Below, in pieces: positions 10,880 through 20,990 of a DNA stretch of 64,000 bases. This DNA comes from Epinephelus fuscoguttatus. Taxonomy: Eukaryota > Chordata > Actinopteri > Perciformes > Serranidae. Under the pieces are notes generated by a model, which saw nothing but the letters and a program-made list of their open reading frames with translations, searched no databases and was not told the origin of the DNA. A program made the position numbers and the translations under genes. Position 1 is the stretch's first letter, and the number at the start of each line of letters is the position of its first letter. Location of the stretch: positions 20,229,207 to 20,293,206 of the forward strand of contig NC_064769.1 in the NCBI RefSeq assembly GCF_011397635.1, in the 5' to 3' direction.

Positions 10880-13800
10880 TTAATATTTTAAGGTGTTGAG
10901 AGGCTTCCAGGCATATTTCTGACAGTAAAACATCGTCTGCACGGAGTAGACAAAGCGGAAATGTGATCACTGCTGAGCATTCAGACATTGAACAAGTTTA
11001 CAGCTTGATAGTCATTTACTTACTCCACACTTGAGGGCAGTCCTCATGTCTCTACACCTGTATGCTGACAAAGTGCACGGGTCTGAGAGTAAAAGGAAAA
11101 AAGGGACATTTGAATTTAGTCGTTGATAGACAGAAAATGAACTCATCTGGATAACTGATCATTCTTTATGTAAACATTTGCCGGTTCCAGCTTTTTAAAA
11201 AAGTGTTTTATAAGAGCTTTCTCACTTCAGCCATTTTAAATTGTCAGGTTTAACTAATAATATAAAAGATGGCTACATTAAATGTACCAATACTGTAGCG
11301 AGGTGGCACTTTTAATATATTTGTTATATTGTAATTGTATTTGTTAATAGCTATTTTTTAATTTCATGGTTCAAGTTTACAGATAAAAAAGCCACCATCT
11401 TGTGTATTGTTATAGAGGGATGGGGTGGAGTGAGGGGGGCTAGATGGGCTTCTTCACCAGGGGCCCCCCAGAATCTAGGATCACCACTGTTAGGCAATGA
11501 AGCCCTGCACAAATCACTGATGGAGAAGCAGACTGACCTACAAGTGGAGCCTCCTGCCCTTTACACAGGCGGATTAGGGCGCAGATGGCCTGAGGGGTGG
11601 CGTAGCCCAGGATGGCGTCTATGACCGTCTTGCTAAATTTGCCAACCATGGCCTCGCACTGGACTCGGTAGGAGGGGGGCAAAATCTGACAAAGCTCCTC
11701 CAGCAGCTGGACCACAGCACCCTGCAAAAGTAATAAAGAGGAAGGCGCAGTGTGTCCCAAAGAAGTCGTCAGTACTGTCTGGAGGCATGTAGGCGTCTAC
11801 TTACATGTGTGGGTGTGCAGGACAAAGAGATATTGTGTTTGTACATGTGCATGTGTGTTCCTCCACTGCAGGAGCGTGACTCACCTCAGTCATTTCTCTG
11901 GGCAGCAAGTCCTCCAGGGTCTTCATGAGAAAAATGCAGAAGGTGCATTGTGTTGTGGGATCCACCTGATTGACACAAACAGCAGAGGGAGTTCAGCACA
12001 AAGAGCCTTTCAACATAAAATGATTCTTGTGTCTCTCTGTGTTGTACTTTACTGACATTCTCACTTGTCACAGCAACCTGAAGGGCCTCCCTGACAAAAT
12101 AATGGAGCATCTTCTCTCGCTTGTGACAAGAGCCACAGAGCCCAAGGATTTTGCAGACATCTGCTGGTTTCTACAGAGAAAAAGATGTGTTAAGAATAGA
12201 CCTCACCATGACACACCATTACTATTCTACCACTGCTAACATGTATGCAACTTACCACAACACCAGTAAGGAACTGGATGGCCATTGGAAGCATCTTCTC
12301 CACCTGGTCTTTGCACAGTTTGGCAGCAGCTGGCCCTGGCAGGTGGTCGCACAGATTTTCAATGCCATCCATGATCTTTTTCTGAAATAAATCACCAAAT
12401 TAGGTTTGTGGTCTTTAAACCTGGTCATATTACGAGTATAAATCTAAAAATTATCATTGATTTTAGAAAAAAAGCAACAGTGTTCATCCTGCCAGCCACA
12501 ATCAAAGGTCAGAAGACTGAGTGGTTGATTTCCTGCCAAAATTAAATGTATTGTGCCCGTGTTTTTAATGTCCTTCACCAAGGCATTTCTCTTTCTCTTA
12601 AATGTTCATGACAAGATAAAACAAACAATAACACAGGGATAAAAAAGGGGTAATCTTTGAGCAGATGCAGTGCAAAGCCAGTTGCATTGTGGCTGGTCAA
12701 GGTTTAGCTTTTATCATTGAAGCAAACATACAGTCAGGTCCATAATTATTTGGACAATGATACAGTTGTCATCATTTTGGCTCTGTACACCACCACAATG
12801 GGTTTTAAATGAAACAATGAATACCTGCTTAAAGTGCAGACTCTCAGCTTTCATTTAAGGCTTTTTTTTTTTCAAAAATGTAGTATGAACCGTGTAGGAA
12901 TTACAACCATTTCTTCACACAGTCCCCCGACTTTAAGGGCTCATAAGTATTTGGACAAACTAACATAATCATCAATTAAACAGTCAGTTTTAATACTTGG
13001 TTGCAAATCCTTTGCAGTCAATGACTGCCTGAAGTGTTGGACACATAGACATCACCAGATGCTGGGTTTCTTCCCTGGTGATGCTCTGCCAGCCCTTTCC
13101 TGCAGCCGTCTGCACTTCCTGCTTGTGTTTTGGGTGTTTTGCCCTCAGTTTTGGCTTCAGCAAGAGAAACGCATGCTCAATTGGATTCAGGTCAGATGAT
13201 ATGACTTGGCCATTGCAGAACATTCCACTTCTTTGCCTTAAAAATGTCTTTGGTTGCTTTTGCAGTATGCTTCAGGTCAATGTCCATCTGCACTGTGAAG
13301 CATCGTCCAGTGAGTTTTGAAGCATTTAGTTGAATCTGAGCAGATAATGGTGCCCCAAACACTTCAGCTTTCATCCTGCTGCTCTTGTAAGCAAGACAAG
13401 ACTTCACTAGAATAAATACAGAGGGTTTATCACAAGATGCAAACCATTGGTTAGCCTTAGAAATGGAAGGCCAGATTAGAGTTTGTCAAAAACCGTCTAA
13501 AAAGCCTGTACAGTTGTGGAACAGCATACTATGGACAGATAAAACAAAGATCAACTACCAGAATGATGGGAAGACAAGAGAAGGAAGAAGGGAAGGAACT
13601 GCTCATGATCCAAAGCACACCACCTCATCAGTGAAGCATGGTGGAGGTACTGTTATGTCATGGCCATGCATGGCTGCCAGTGGAACTGGTTCTCTTGTAT
13701 TTATTGATGATGTGACTGCTGACAAGAGCAGCAGGATGAAAGCTGAAGTGTTTTCATTGTTTCATTTAAAACCCATTGTGGTGGTGTACAGAGCCAAAAT

Positions 13801-16800
13801 GATGACAACTGTATCATTGTCCAAATAATTATGGACCTGACTGTACACTGAGTAATACATAAATAGTTATAATTAAATAATTTATTAAAACAGATTCTAT
13901 GACAAATTTGTTTATTTTTATTTGATTTTACTTGTCTTTTAATTATTTTATTTAAATCATTTAAATTTTACGTTACGTTTTTTTCACAACAGTGAAGCAG
14001 TCACTACCCCCTCACCTGTCAACCAATCACGTGCCTCCAAACGGCTCATTAACGGCTAGTTAGCTAGCTAGCTCCGAAGCAATAAAAAAGATAAAAGCCT
14101 CTTTTTGCTGTTTACAAAGCAGTTTCTTTCTCCAAGGGACATCCTCCGAGTCACAAAGCTGCCGAGGTAATTGAATTTAAAAGCCAGCCTCTGTCATTAA
14201 CACCAACTTTCACTTAAATGCCAAATAAAAGAGGCTAAATAGCGGGCTAGCTAGATAGCGTCTGTGGCCTTGTCAAGCCAGGTAAGGCATTGTTTTGGCA
14301 GTAGCTAACAAGAGCTAGCTGGCAAAATGTGGTAGTAGCTAAGTGATGAATCTAGACGTTGGGTATTTTAAAACAGTAATTTCTGTAATTAACATTATAT
14401 GTAAATACTCTACAACCCTGCTGACCTTACAATGAAAAAAAGTGAATTATAATGAGGCAAGTTTGTATTATTATTCAAGCTATTTCCCCATTTATTGGTT
14501 CCGCTATGTATTGGTTCATTAGGCTATCTGTTTAATCATGTCTCATTTATACTTTTATTTGATAACTTGTGGTATCCAGCCTTGCAAATATGGTAGTTTC
14601 AGTTTTACCTAATGATCATTTTAAGATAACTAAGATTTTTGCTGCCAGCCAGACACAATGGAGTTTGCATCTGTTTGTGGTGCTTGTAGCAAAATTAAAT
14701 TTAACAAACCTCTGGCCTCTTTGGGCAGACTTTTGTTTACTGCAGGGGTGTCCAACTCATTTTAACTTGGGGGCCACATGCAGCAGTTTGACTCCAAGTG
14801 GGCCTGGCCAATACACCATTGCATAATAACCTATAAATATCAACACAGCCAAGTTTTTCTCTTTCTTGTAGTGTAAAGAAGTACAGTGATATTCTGAAAA
14901 CATTCACAAAACAGATGATGACCAGCCAGAGAAAAATAAGGTTAATGTTAAAAAAAACATATCTCAGTTTTTCCTCCTTCGGTCAGTCTGCTATTTTTCC
15001 ATAAATCACCACACCAAACTTCAGTGGAAGCTATTGAGGAAGAAGATGAAGTCATCACCTGCCTCACAAATCATTTACAAATCTAAAGCTTTGACAGTGC
15101 CATAGAAATACGACTCCTCCAATACTGTTTTAAGATAGAAGTCTGATACTGATTTTTTTTTTTTTTTTTTTTTACTGAAGCTGCTAAATGACAATATTTT
15201 TGCACAAAGTTCAATATTTTTAAATAAAGCATGATGAGCATGCATTGGTTTTTTTTTCTTCAGAGAGCTGGAGTCTGGTCAGTGTGGAAAAGCCTCTGAA
15301 GTAGCATTTTACATGAGGTAGTTACTCCCTGTTGAACTTGCTCCTGAAACCTGGCACCTCATAGAAAGAGCATCAAAATAAGGTGTCGAAAGTCATCCTG
15401 TGAGCCAAGTGGACCCTTTGGCGAGCAGGTTCTGGCCCACGGGCTGTATGTTTAACACCTGTGGTTTGCAACAGAGTCTGAAACTGTTTGACTACTTTTT
15501 CAATGCTTTTAAGGTGATACTTCTTATTGTGTCAAACTATCAGCGTCATTTACAGGGATGTGTTCTACATACTAGGTGGCAGTGGTTTTGTTGTAACCAC
15601 ACTTTTTGTTGTTGCATCTTTACATTTTGCCTTGTGTAGCAATCAGAAATTTATAACATCAGTGAATTAAATGTTATGTATATACTGAGACAACTCTATC
15701 ATTTTTTTTTATTCACAGCTACTCAGTTTTCCAACCCATGGTTTTCACCAAAAAAGAGGCAAAGGTGAGGTGTGAAATCTCTTGAAGTCTGACCCCAAAT
15801 AGTTAATAGAAATCATAGAAAGTAACCAGTTTTACTTTTCTTTCTTAGATGGGACTCTCCACAGACCAAAAGCTCAGAGAAAAGAGGAACTTTAAGGTCA
15901 GGTGAGAAACGATAACTGCCTGTGAAATTTCATTTCAGCTTTCATTAAACATAGAAAAACAGGAAGTGGCTTAGCACCAAAAAGAAAAGGAGACCTTTAC
16001 TGTGCATGTGTGAATTTTCACTGTATGCACGACTGATTATAAATGATTTGCATCTCTGAATGTGAAGAATGTGCTTCACCTGACAAAAGACCAGGTGGAA
16101 TTTAAAGTGTTTTTTTATATTTATTCAATAAAACTATTCAACCACAGATCGTAGCAAGCACTTGAGATAGCACATTGTGTATTTTAATCTGGACTTATGA
16201 ATATGGACACACAGTATCAATGATAATATCAGTGAGCAAATATTAATCCTCTAGAATGTGTTTGCTGCGACTTTTGTACTCACCTGGAGGTCCGCATTGG
16301 AAAACATGTCAGCGAGGAGTGTAAATATTTGGGTGCAGTCCTGGCAGACATCCCCAGTCTGAACAAAAAGTCAAAGTCACATAAAGAAAATAAATGAAGG
16401 CCTTGAACTGATTCACTCACTTCCACAAACCACGTGCCTCATTCAACATTGTTGCATGCATAAGATGGATGTGTGAATGTTACTTCTTGTTGTCAAAAGA
16501 CTGCTGTGTTTAATGTTACTCCCCCTATTTCATCAGGAAAAATTTCCGTGGCTGCATCAGTTGTGCTAGATTCAAAAGGGAAACATTAAAAAAAGTGAAA
16601 GTTGTATACATTAAATCAGTGTTTCCCAACCAGGGGTCCCTGAGGGAGTTCTAGAGGGCCCTTAGAAAATGTGAATTTATATTTTGACTTTTTACTTCAC
16701 AATAGAAGTGGGCCCAATGTGAGTAAGTGTGCTTTTCATTGCACTAACTTATGCTTCCTCATATCCTCGTATCCTCTCTCCTCCTGTGACCCAGAAATCC

Positions 16801-18550
16801 ATCCCCCTCCACCATCGTGGAGGATCTACAAATCCCTTAAATTTACATCAAGGACATGAGGAGAGAGGAGACTTCAGGAGGAGCTTTTTCTTGCATGCAA
16901 GAAACACATCCTCGCTGGGAGTAGCCAAGACGTGAAGAAGAAATGTGAGTGAGGGAAGCGAGGAGACACATTAGAATAATGAATCTGAGTGACTATTGAG
17001 CTTGTAGGTTTCACTTCCTCCGAGGTTATCCACTCAACTGTAGTTAACAACTACAACAGTTGTTGACAGTAGCTGACAAAATTCTGCTCCTAATCATAGC
17101 TAACAACAAAAATCTTTTCAGATGGAGGTCCCTGAAGTGAAATCATATTCGTGACCTAATGTGTATCAGTTAAGGGGTCCATGTCACCAAAAATGTTGAG
17201 AACCACTGCTTTGAATCCTCTAGGAGTGGAAGTGTGTCAGGTTAAAAAGACTTCCTGATTTTGAAGAAATGCAAATATCAGTTTTCTTAGTGAGAGGTCA
17301 ACACTATTGCTTTAAAATGTCACAACCCTTTTTATTTCATTAAATACAGTTTCACTATTTGTAGGGTTTCTCTTAAAGAGTGGAACAGTGGTGTTGAAGT
17401 TTTATATTGTCCTGTGGTGCTATTATTATACCTCTAAACTCTACTGAACTTAACTACAATTTTAGGTACTTGTACTTTCCTTGATTATGTAAATTTCATG
17501 CTATTTATACTTCCACTCCACTACAATCCTTCTGACTCTTTTGAATTGACTGCATTTATTTGTTAGATAAAGATACTAATCACTTTAAAGATTAAGATTT
17601 TACGTTAAAAAAAACCCTTATTATCAGTTTATAAAACACAATACATTGTTTTAAATCAGTGGTTTCCAACCATTCTGCTTGTGATCCAAAATGATAAAAC
17701 AGTATCAAGTTGGGTGGGGCCCTATTGGGATGTTTCAGATGTCAAGAGTTACTTCCACTCTGAACTCCTGACATGATTGAACCACCTGATTGTAAAGTAG
17801 TTCAAACTAGCTCAACCTACAGCAGCTATGACAGTAAATGCTAAGTGCTAAATCTGTATTAACAATCTGAAGACGTCCTATGTAATAATTGCTCAATCAC
17901 AGGGGCAAAACATGTACTTTAACTTTGATACTATAACTGTGACTTGCCGATAATAGTTCTGTATTTTTACTCAAGCAGGATTTTAAATGATTTACTTGTA
18001 ACGGAGTAATTTCATTTTAAGTAAAGGATGTGAATACTTCCCCCACTACTGCAAGAAGGTGTTAAATGCATTGTAACATACAATTTTATTACGCAGATGC
18101 GTTAATAAACACTAAATGTGTTCATAAACAATATCTACAAATTCATAGGAGATCCTTAATTTCTTATATTTACATGTGTTTGTCTCAAGTTGATATTTGT
18201 TATTTGATAGTAAGCTCTAATCTCTAGGATATCTAACAGACATGATATTGCAAACCTGCACATTATAGTCAAAATGTGTGTTTTGTTATTTGTTTGAAAT
18301 GCAAAATGTAATTTTGTTACAGGTTATCAAAAATCATAAACTTACTGCTCTAAGGTCATCTGGGACGGTTTGCAAACCATCAACCTTGAAAGCTGAAGTC
18401 AGAGCTGCAGAGGGAAATAATCATTAATACTTGACGCTTGTCTTTTTGGCTATTCGCTTTGTAAGTCATCATCCTAGTAAAATTTATTATAATCTCACCG
18501 CTGCCTTCCAGACAAATGAAGAGAAGCAAAGCAGTCTTGAACAAGGCCAT
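10880..18550 (-). CDS. sftpb: Surfactant protein B-like saposin-domain protein
   Basis: A secreted lipid-interacting saposin-family protein. Minus-strand exons: 18550-18499, 18404-18346, 16358-16284, 12381-12256, 12170-12078, 11965-11885, 11721-11538, 11082-11024 and 10936-10880. All phases join, giving 261 residues. Order: signal peptide (MALFKTALLLFICLEGS); short propeptide; saposin-B domain 1 from DVCQDCTQIF to CKILGLC; saposin-B domain 2 from CTFCIFLMKTL to CALIRLC; C-terminal saposin-A domain (CTLSAYRCRDMRTALKCG, then FYCQKYAW). Each saposin-B domain keeps six cysteines. Human SFTPB is longer (381 residues, three saposin-B domains). The exon 5 donor after CAG at 12078 is weak (GTTGCT); the phase-compatible alternative lies six bases further. 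Adjacency to mat2a matches human MAT2A-SFTPB linkage. Both saposin-B domains are slightly acidic, unlike cationic mammalian SP-B. Confidence 0.88.
12732..13843. mobile_element. Tc1/mariner element, internally rearranged, in sftpb intron
   Basis: Bounded by TA duplications (12730-12731 and 13844-13845) and long inverted repeats beginning CAGTCAGGTCCATAATTATT. Transposase coding lies on both strands. The right half (about 13430-13752, +) encodes the N-terminal and first-Asp part (LWNSILWTDKTKIN, SSVKHGGGTVMSW). The left half (about 13400-12990, -) encodes the C-terminal part with the second Asp (FTVQMDIDLKHTAKAT) and the Glu (LNPIEHAFLLLK). A 28-bp stretch encoding SSRMKAEVF is present twice in inverted orientation (13360-13387 and 13723-13750). 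The DDE triad is split across strands, so the element cannot make a transposase. Confidence 0.9.
14090..16150 (+). other. Possible tiny spliced gene nested antisense in the sftpb intron
   Basis: I do not recognise this gene. A CCAAT/CACGTG- and TATA-like region (about 14025-14095) precedes a candidate exon ending at 14166 (GCCGAG, then gtaatt). A second exon at 15719-15764 has a polypyrimidine acceptor and a GTGAGG donor. A third starts at 15849 after TTTCTTTCTTAG and could run to an AATAAA at 16127-16132. The first ATG (15738) opens a 27-residue frame across exons 2-3, starting MVFTKKEAKMGLSTD and ending EKRNFKVR with TGA at 15903-15905. It is highly basic and has no signal peptide. It may be a micropeptide gene, a non-coding RNA, or a relic of a larger gene. 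Confidence 0.3.
14743..15461. mobile_element. Non-autonomous hAT-like DNA transposon
   Basis: Left end CAGGGGTGTCCAACTC and right end GTTTAACACCTG form imperfect inverted repeats typical of fish hAT elements; GGGGGCCACATG and GGCCCACGGGC occupy the usual subterminal places. The target-site duplication is not clear. It includes a poly-T run near 15152-15173 and has no transposase. Confidence 0.65.
16617..17208. mobile_element. Non-autonomous hAT-like element in sftpb intron
   Basis: Ends CAGTGTTTCCCAACCAGGGG and AATGTTGAGAACCACTG form an imperfect inverted repeat. The flanking 8-mers CATTAAAT and CTTTGAAT match at 6 of 8 bases. The related duplicated segment at 20414-20990 lacks this insertion, so it entered after, or only in, the functional copy. 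Confidence 0.7.
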
Positions 18551-18640
18551 CCTGTCTTATCTTCAGGCTTTTATTTGAACGTCTTCCCTCCTGAGGTCTG
18601 TACAGGGAACTGTGATCGCAGCTTATATCTGATAGGGCCC
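18551..18640 (-). promoter_or_regulatory. sftpb: sftpb core promoter and 5'UTR
   Basis: On the minus strand a TATAAG box lies at about 18627-18622, roughly 75 bases before the start codon at 18550. This would place transcription initiation near 18595. A second AT-rich AAATAAAAG lies near 18572-18565. Confidence 0.45.
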
Positions 18641-20413
18641 ACCTGCGACCTATAGCCCCCACCAACCAGAGTTTGAGGGGGGAAAAACAACCTCATGCTA
18701 GTGTGATAAAAAAATATTTTCAGTGTAGCGGAACAATTTTTTTTTCTCTGTCCCTCAGTAAGCTAATATTAGTCAAGTTTCAGATTCAGTTCCTCACATC
18801 AAGGTGCAAAAACCTGCTACTGTTTATTTTAAAGATTCAGATGTGTTTGCAGAAGTACTGTAATTATTTTTGAAATATACAGTGGCTTCTTCGTGTCACC
18901 TACAGTTTGGTTCATTTTTGCTGTGAACACTGAAATATATTTTGCAGTTTTGTCTGCATCAGCCACTCCACCATAAACGTTCACTGAAGTGCATCGTAGG
19001 ATAATCAAAGTTGGAGTTATGGTGAAAGAAGCTTTGTTGCCTCAGCTCTTTTGTGGTGAAACACAGAAGTCCTCATTTCTCCTAGTACTACTGAAAACTA
19101 TAGCTTATGTACGTTAACCTGTGCCCACACTAAAGCTAACAGACCCACTTGTTTCACACCGTAGACTGATTTCTAATTTCAGTTTTGATCAGATAAACTC
19201 TGACGATACATGTAATCCCCATGCTTCAAAATGGCCCTCTCAACTTCAGAGATTGTAAGGCATCAACAAGTAATTAAACATGTTAGGCAGTCAGTATCAC
19301 CTCAAATCTCATCTTCAGATGTCTTCCAAACACACCCATCATACGGAATCTTAGGTTTACGCTTTGACAACGGTTTACCTCTGATTATAGGTTACTCCTA
19401 TAAAGTTAATTTGTGCATTTAAAGCCCATACAATGTATAGAGGTTTAGGTTTGAAGGTTTCATCCTGTTTTGCTTAAAAGCTATGTGTTTTATTAACTGC
19501 TGATCCCCACTGTCTCGGCCATGTTACTCTGGCAACTCCTAGTGGTGGCTTTAAATTAGACACAAGAGACATGTTTTTAGGGAGGCAATGCTTGTCTGCC
19601 TCTCTGCTGGTCCTCCACCTCTTCGGTGTAGACTGAAATATCTCAACAACTGCTTGATGGATTACCAAACAGTTTTGGTCAGACATTCATGTTCCCCAGA
19701 GGATTAGTCCCACATATTGTACTTTGGTTATCATCTGAATTTTCCCCTAGCGCCACCAGCAGGAATTAATTCAAACAAAATTTTGTACAGACATTAGTGA
19801 TCCCAAAATGGTACACCCTAATGACTATGCTGATTTCCTGACTTAGTGCCACCATGAGGTTTACATTTGTGGTTCTAAGTGAAATGTCTCAACAATTTTT
19901 GGATGGATTCCCATGAAATTTGCTTTGGACATTCATGTCCCCATCAGCATGAATTATAATAGCTTTTGTGATCCCTGAATTTTCACATGATGCCATCATC
20001 AGGCCAAAATTTAAATTTTAGTTTGGTTAATGACCAAATGCCTGAACAACTAATTCAGGGCTGCAGAAGGCCGGAGTGTGTCCCAGCAGGCTTAGGGTTA
20101 GAGGCATGGTGAGCCCTAGGTGGGTCAGCAGTCTATCACAGACTTCAGATTTTCTGTAATCTTGACAGCCATAGTTTTAAATGTTTTATTTCGCCCTTGT
20201 CTGTATCACGTCTGCCTCAAGTGCTCTGCCATAAAACAGCTTAGCTAGATTCTTAAATGTTCAGTCTCAACCCTCAGTTTTCAACCAAAATGCTGTGGAG
20301 GTCAACGTTAGTGGGAAAAAATCTTGCCATTATGACGTGTCACTGAAAGTTGTTGCTTACGGTAATTTAAGTGTCTTTAAAATAAAAACTAGGTAAGCAC
20401 ATATCTTAGTGAG
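18641..20413. other. Gene-poor flank upstream of sftpb
   Basis: No gene is recognised. About 19490-20050 is an interspersed teleost repeat with an internal reiterated motif: TCTCAACAACT or TCTCAACAATT, then GGATGGATT, CAGACATT or GGACATTCATG, then GCCACCA, recurring about three times. Confidence 0.45.
19490..20050. repeat. Teleost interspersed repeat with internal reiterations
   Basis: Three diverged copies of a roughly 170-base unit can be traced by AATATCTCAACAACTGCTTG (about 19637) and AATGTCTCAACAATTTTTGG (about 19882), each followed by GACATTCATGT and then a CACCA-containing segment. No inverted ends or coding capacity are seen. Family not named with certainty. Confidence 0.4.
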
Positions 20414-20990
20414 CACTTCACATAGCACAGTTGTATTTCAGTTTTGACTAAATAGTAATCCTTGGGAATGTTAAGTTGTAATCACCTGGAGGTCTGCACT
20501 GGAAAGCAGGTCAACAATGAGTTCAAATATTTGGGTACAGTCTTGGCAGATGTTAGATTACAAAAATCAAAGCCAACACCTTAAACTCATTTTTTAACTT
20601 ACACACACCAGGCGCCTCATTCTACATTGTTGCATGCATGAGATATGTGTGTGATCGTTACTTCATGTGGTCAAAAATCTGTAATGTTTAATGTTCCTCT
20701 AAAGCTTATTTCATGAGGAAGAAATTAATATCTGTGGCTGCATCAGTTCTGCAGGACTCAAAAGGGAAACATTTGAAAAACATGTGCAAGTGAAAACTGG
20801 TGCTCTCTATGTGTTGATTTCATGTGTAAGTTGAACTTTAAATCTTCTAGGAGCGTAAGAGTGCCAAGTTGAAAAGACTTCCTGATTCTGAAGAAATGCA
20901 AACCTCAGTTGTCTCTGTTCAATAAGTGCAGAGTTTCTCTTAAAGATGAAAGAGTGATGTTGAAGTTTCACACTTTCCTCTGGTTTAGGT
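20414..20990 (-). pseudogene. Duplicated, decayed copy of sftpb exon 3 and flanks
   Basis: Plus-strand 20480-20555 mirrors sftpb exon 3. On the minus strand it still reads ICQDCTQIFELIVDLLSSA then DLQ, followed by a GTGATT donor. Homology extends through flanking intron: about 16160-16616 and 17209-17410 align with 20414-20990. The acceptor is degraded: the true exon has TTGTTCAG before it, while here the sequence reads TAATCTAAC. No other sftpb exon was found nearby, so this is an isolated exon-level duplication about 2 kb upstream of exon 1. Confidence 0.75.

Noticed and set aside
11440-11537. Minus-strand reading through the exon 7 donor to a stop at 11440
   Set aside because: The GTCAGT donor at 11537 joins in phase to exon 8, which carries the conserved C-terminal saposin-A motif; read-through would lose it.
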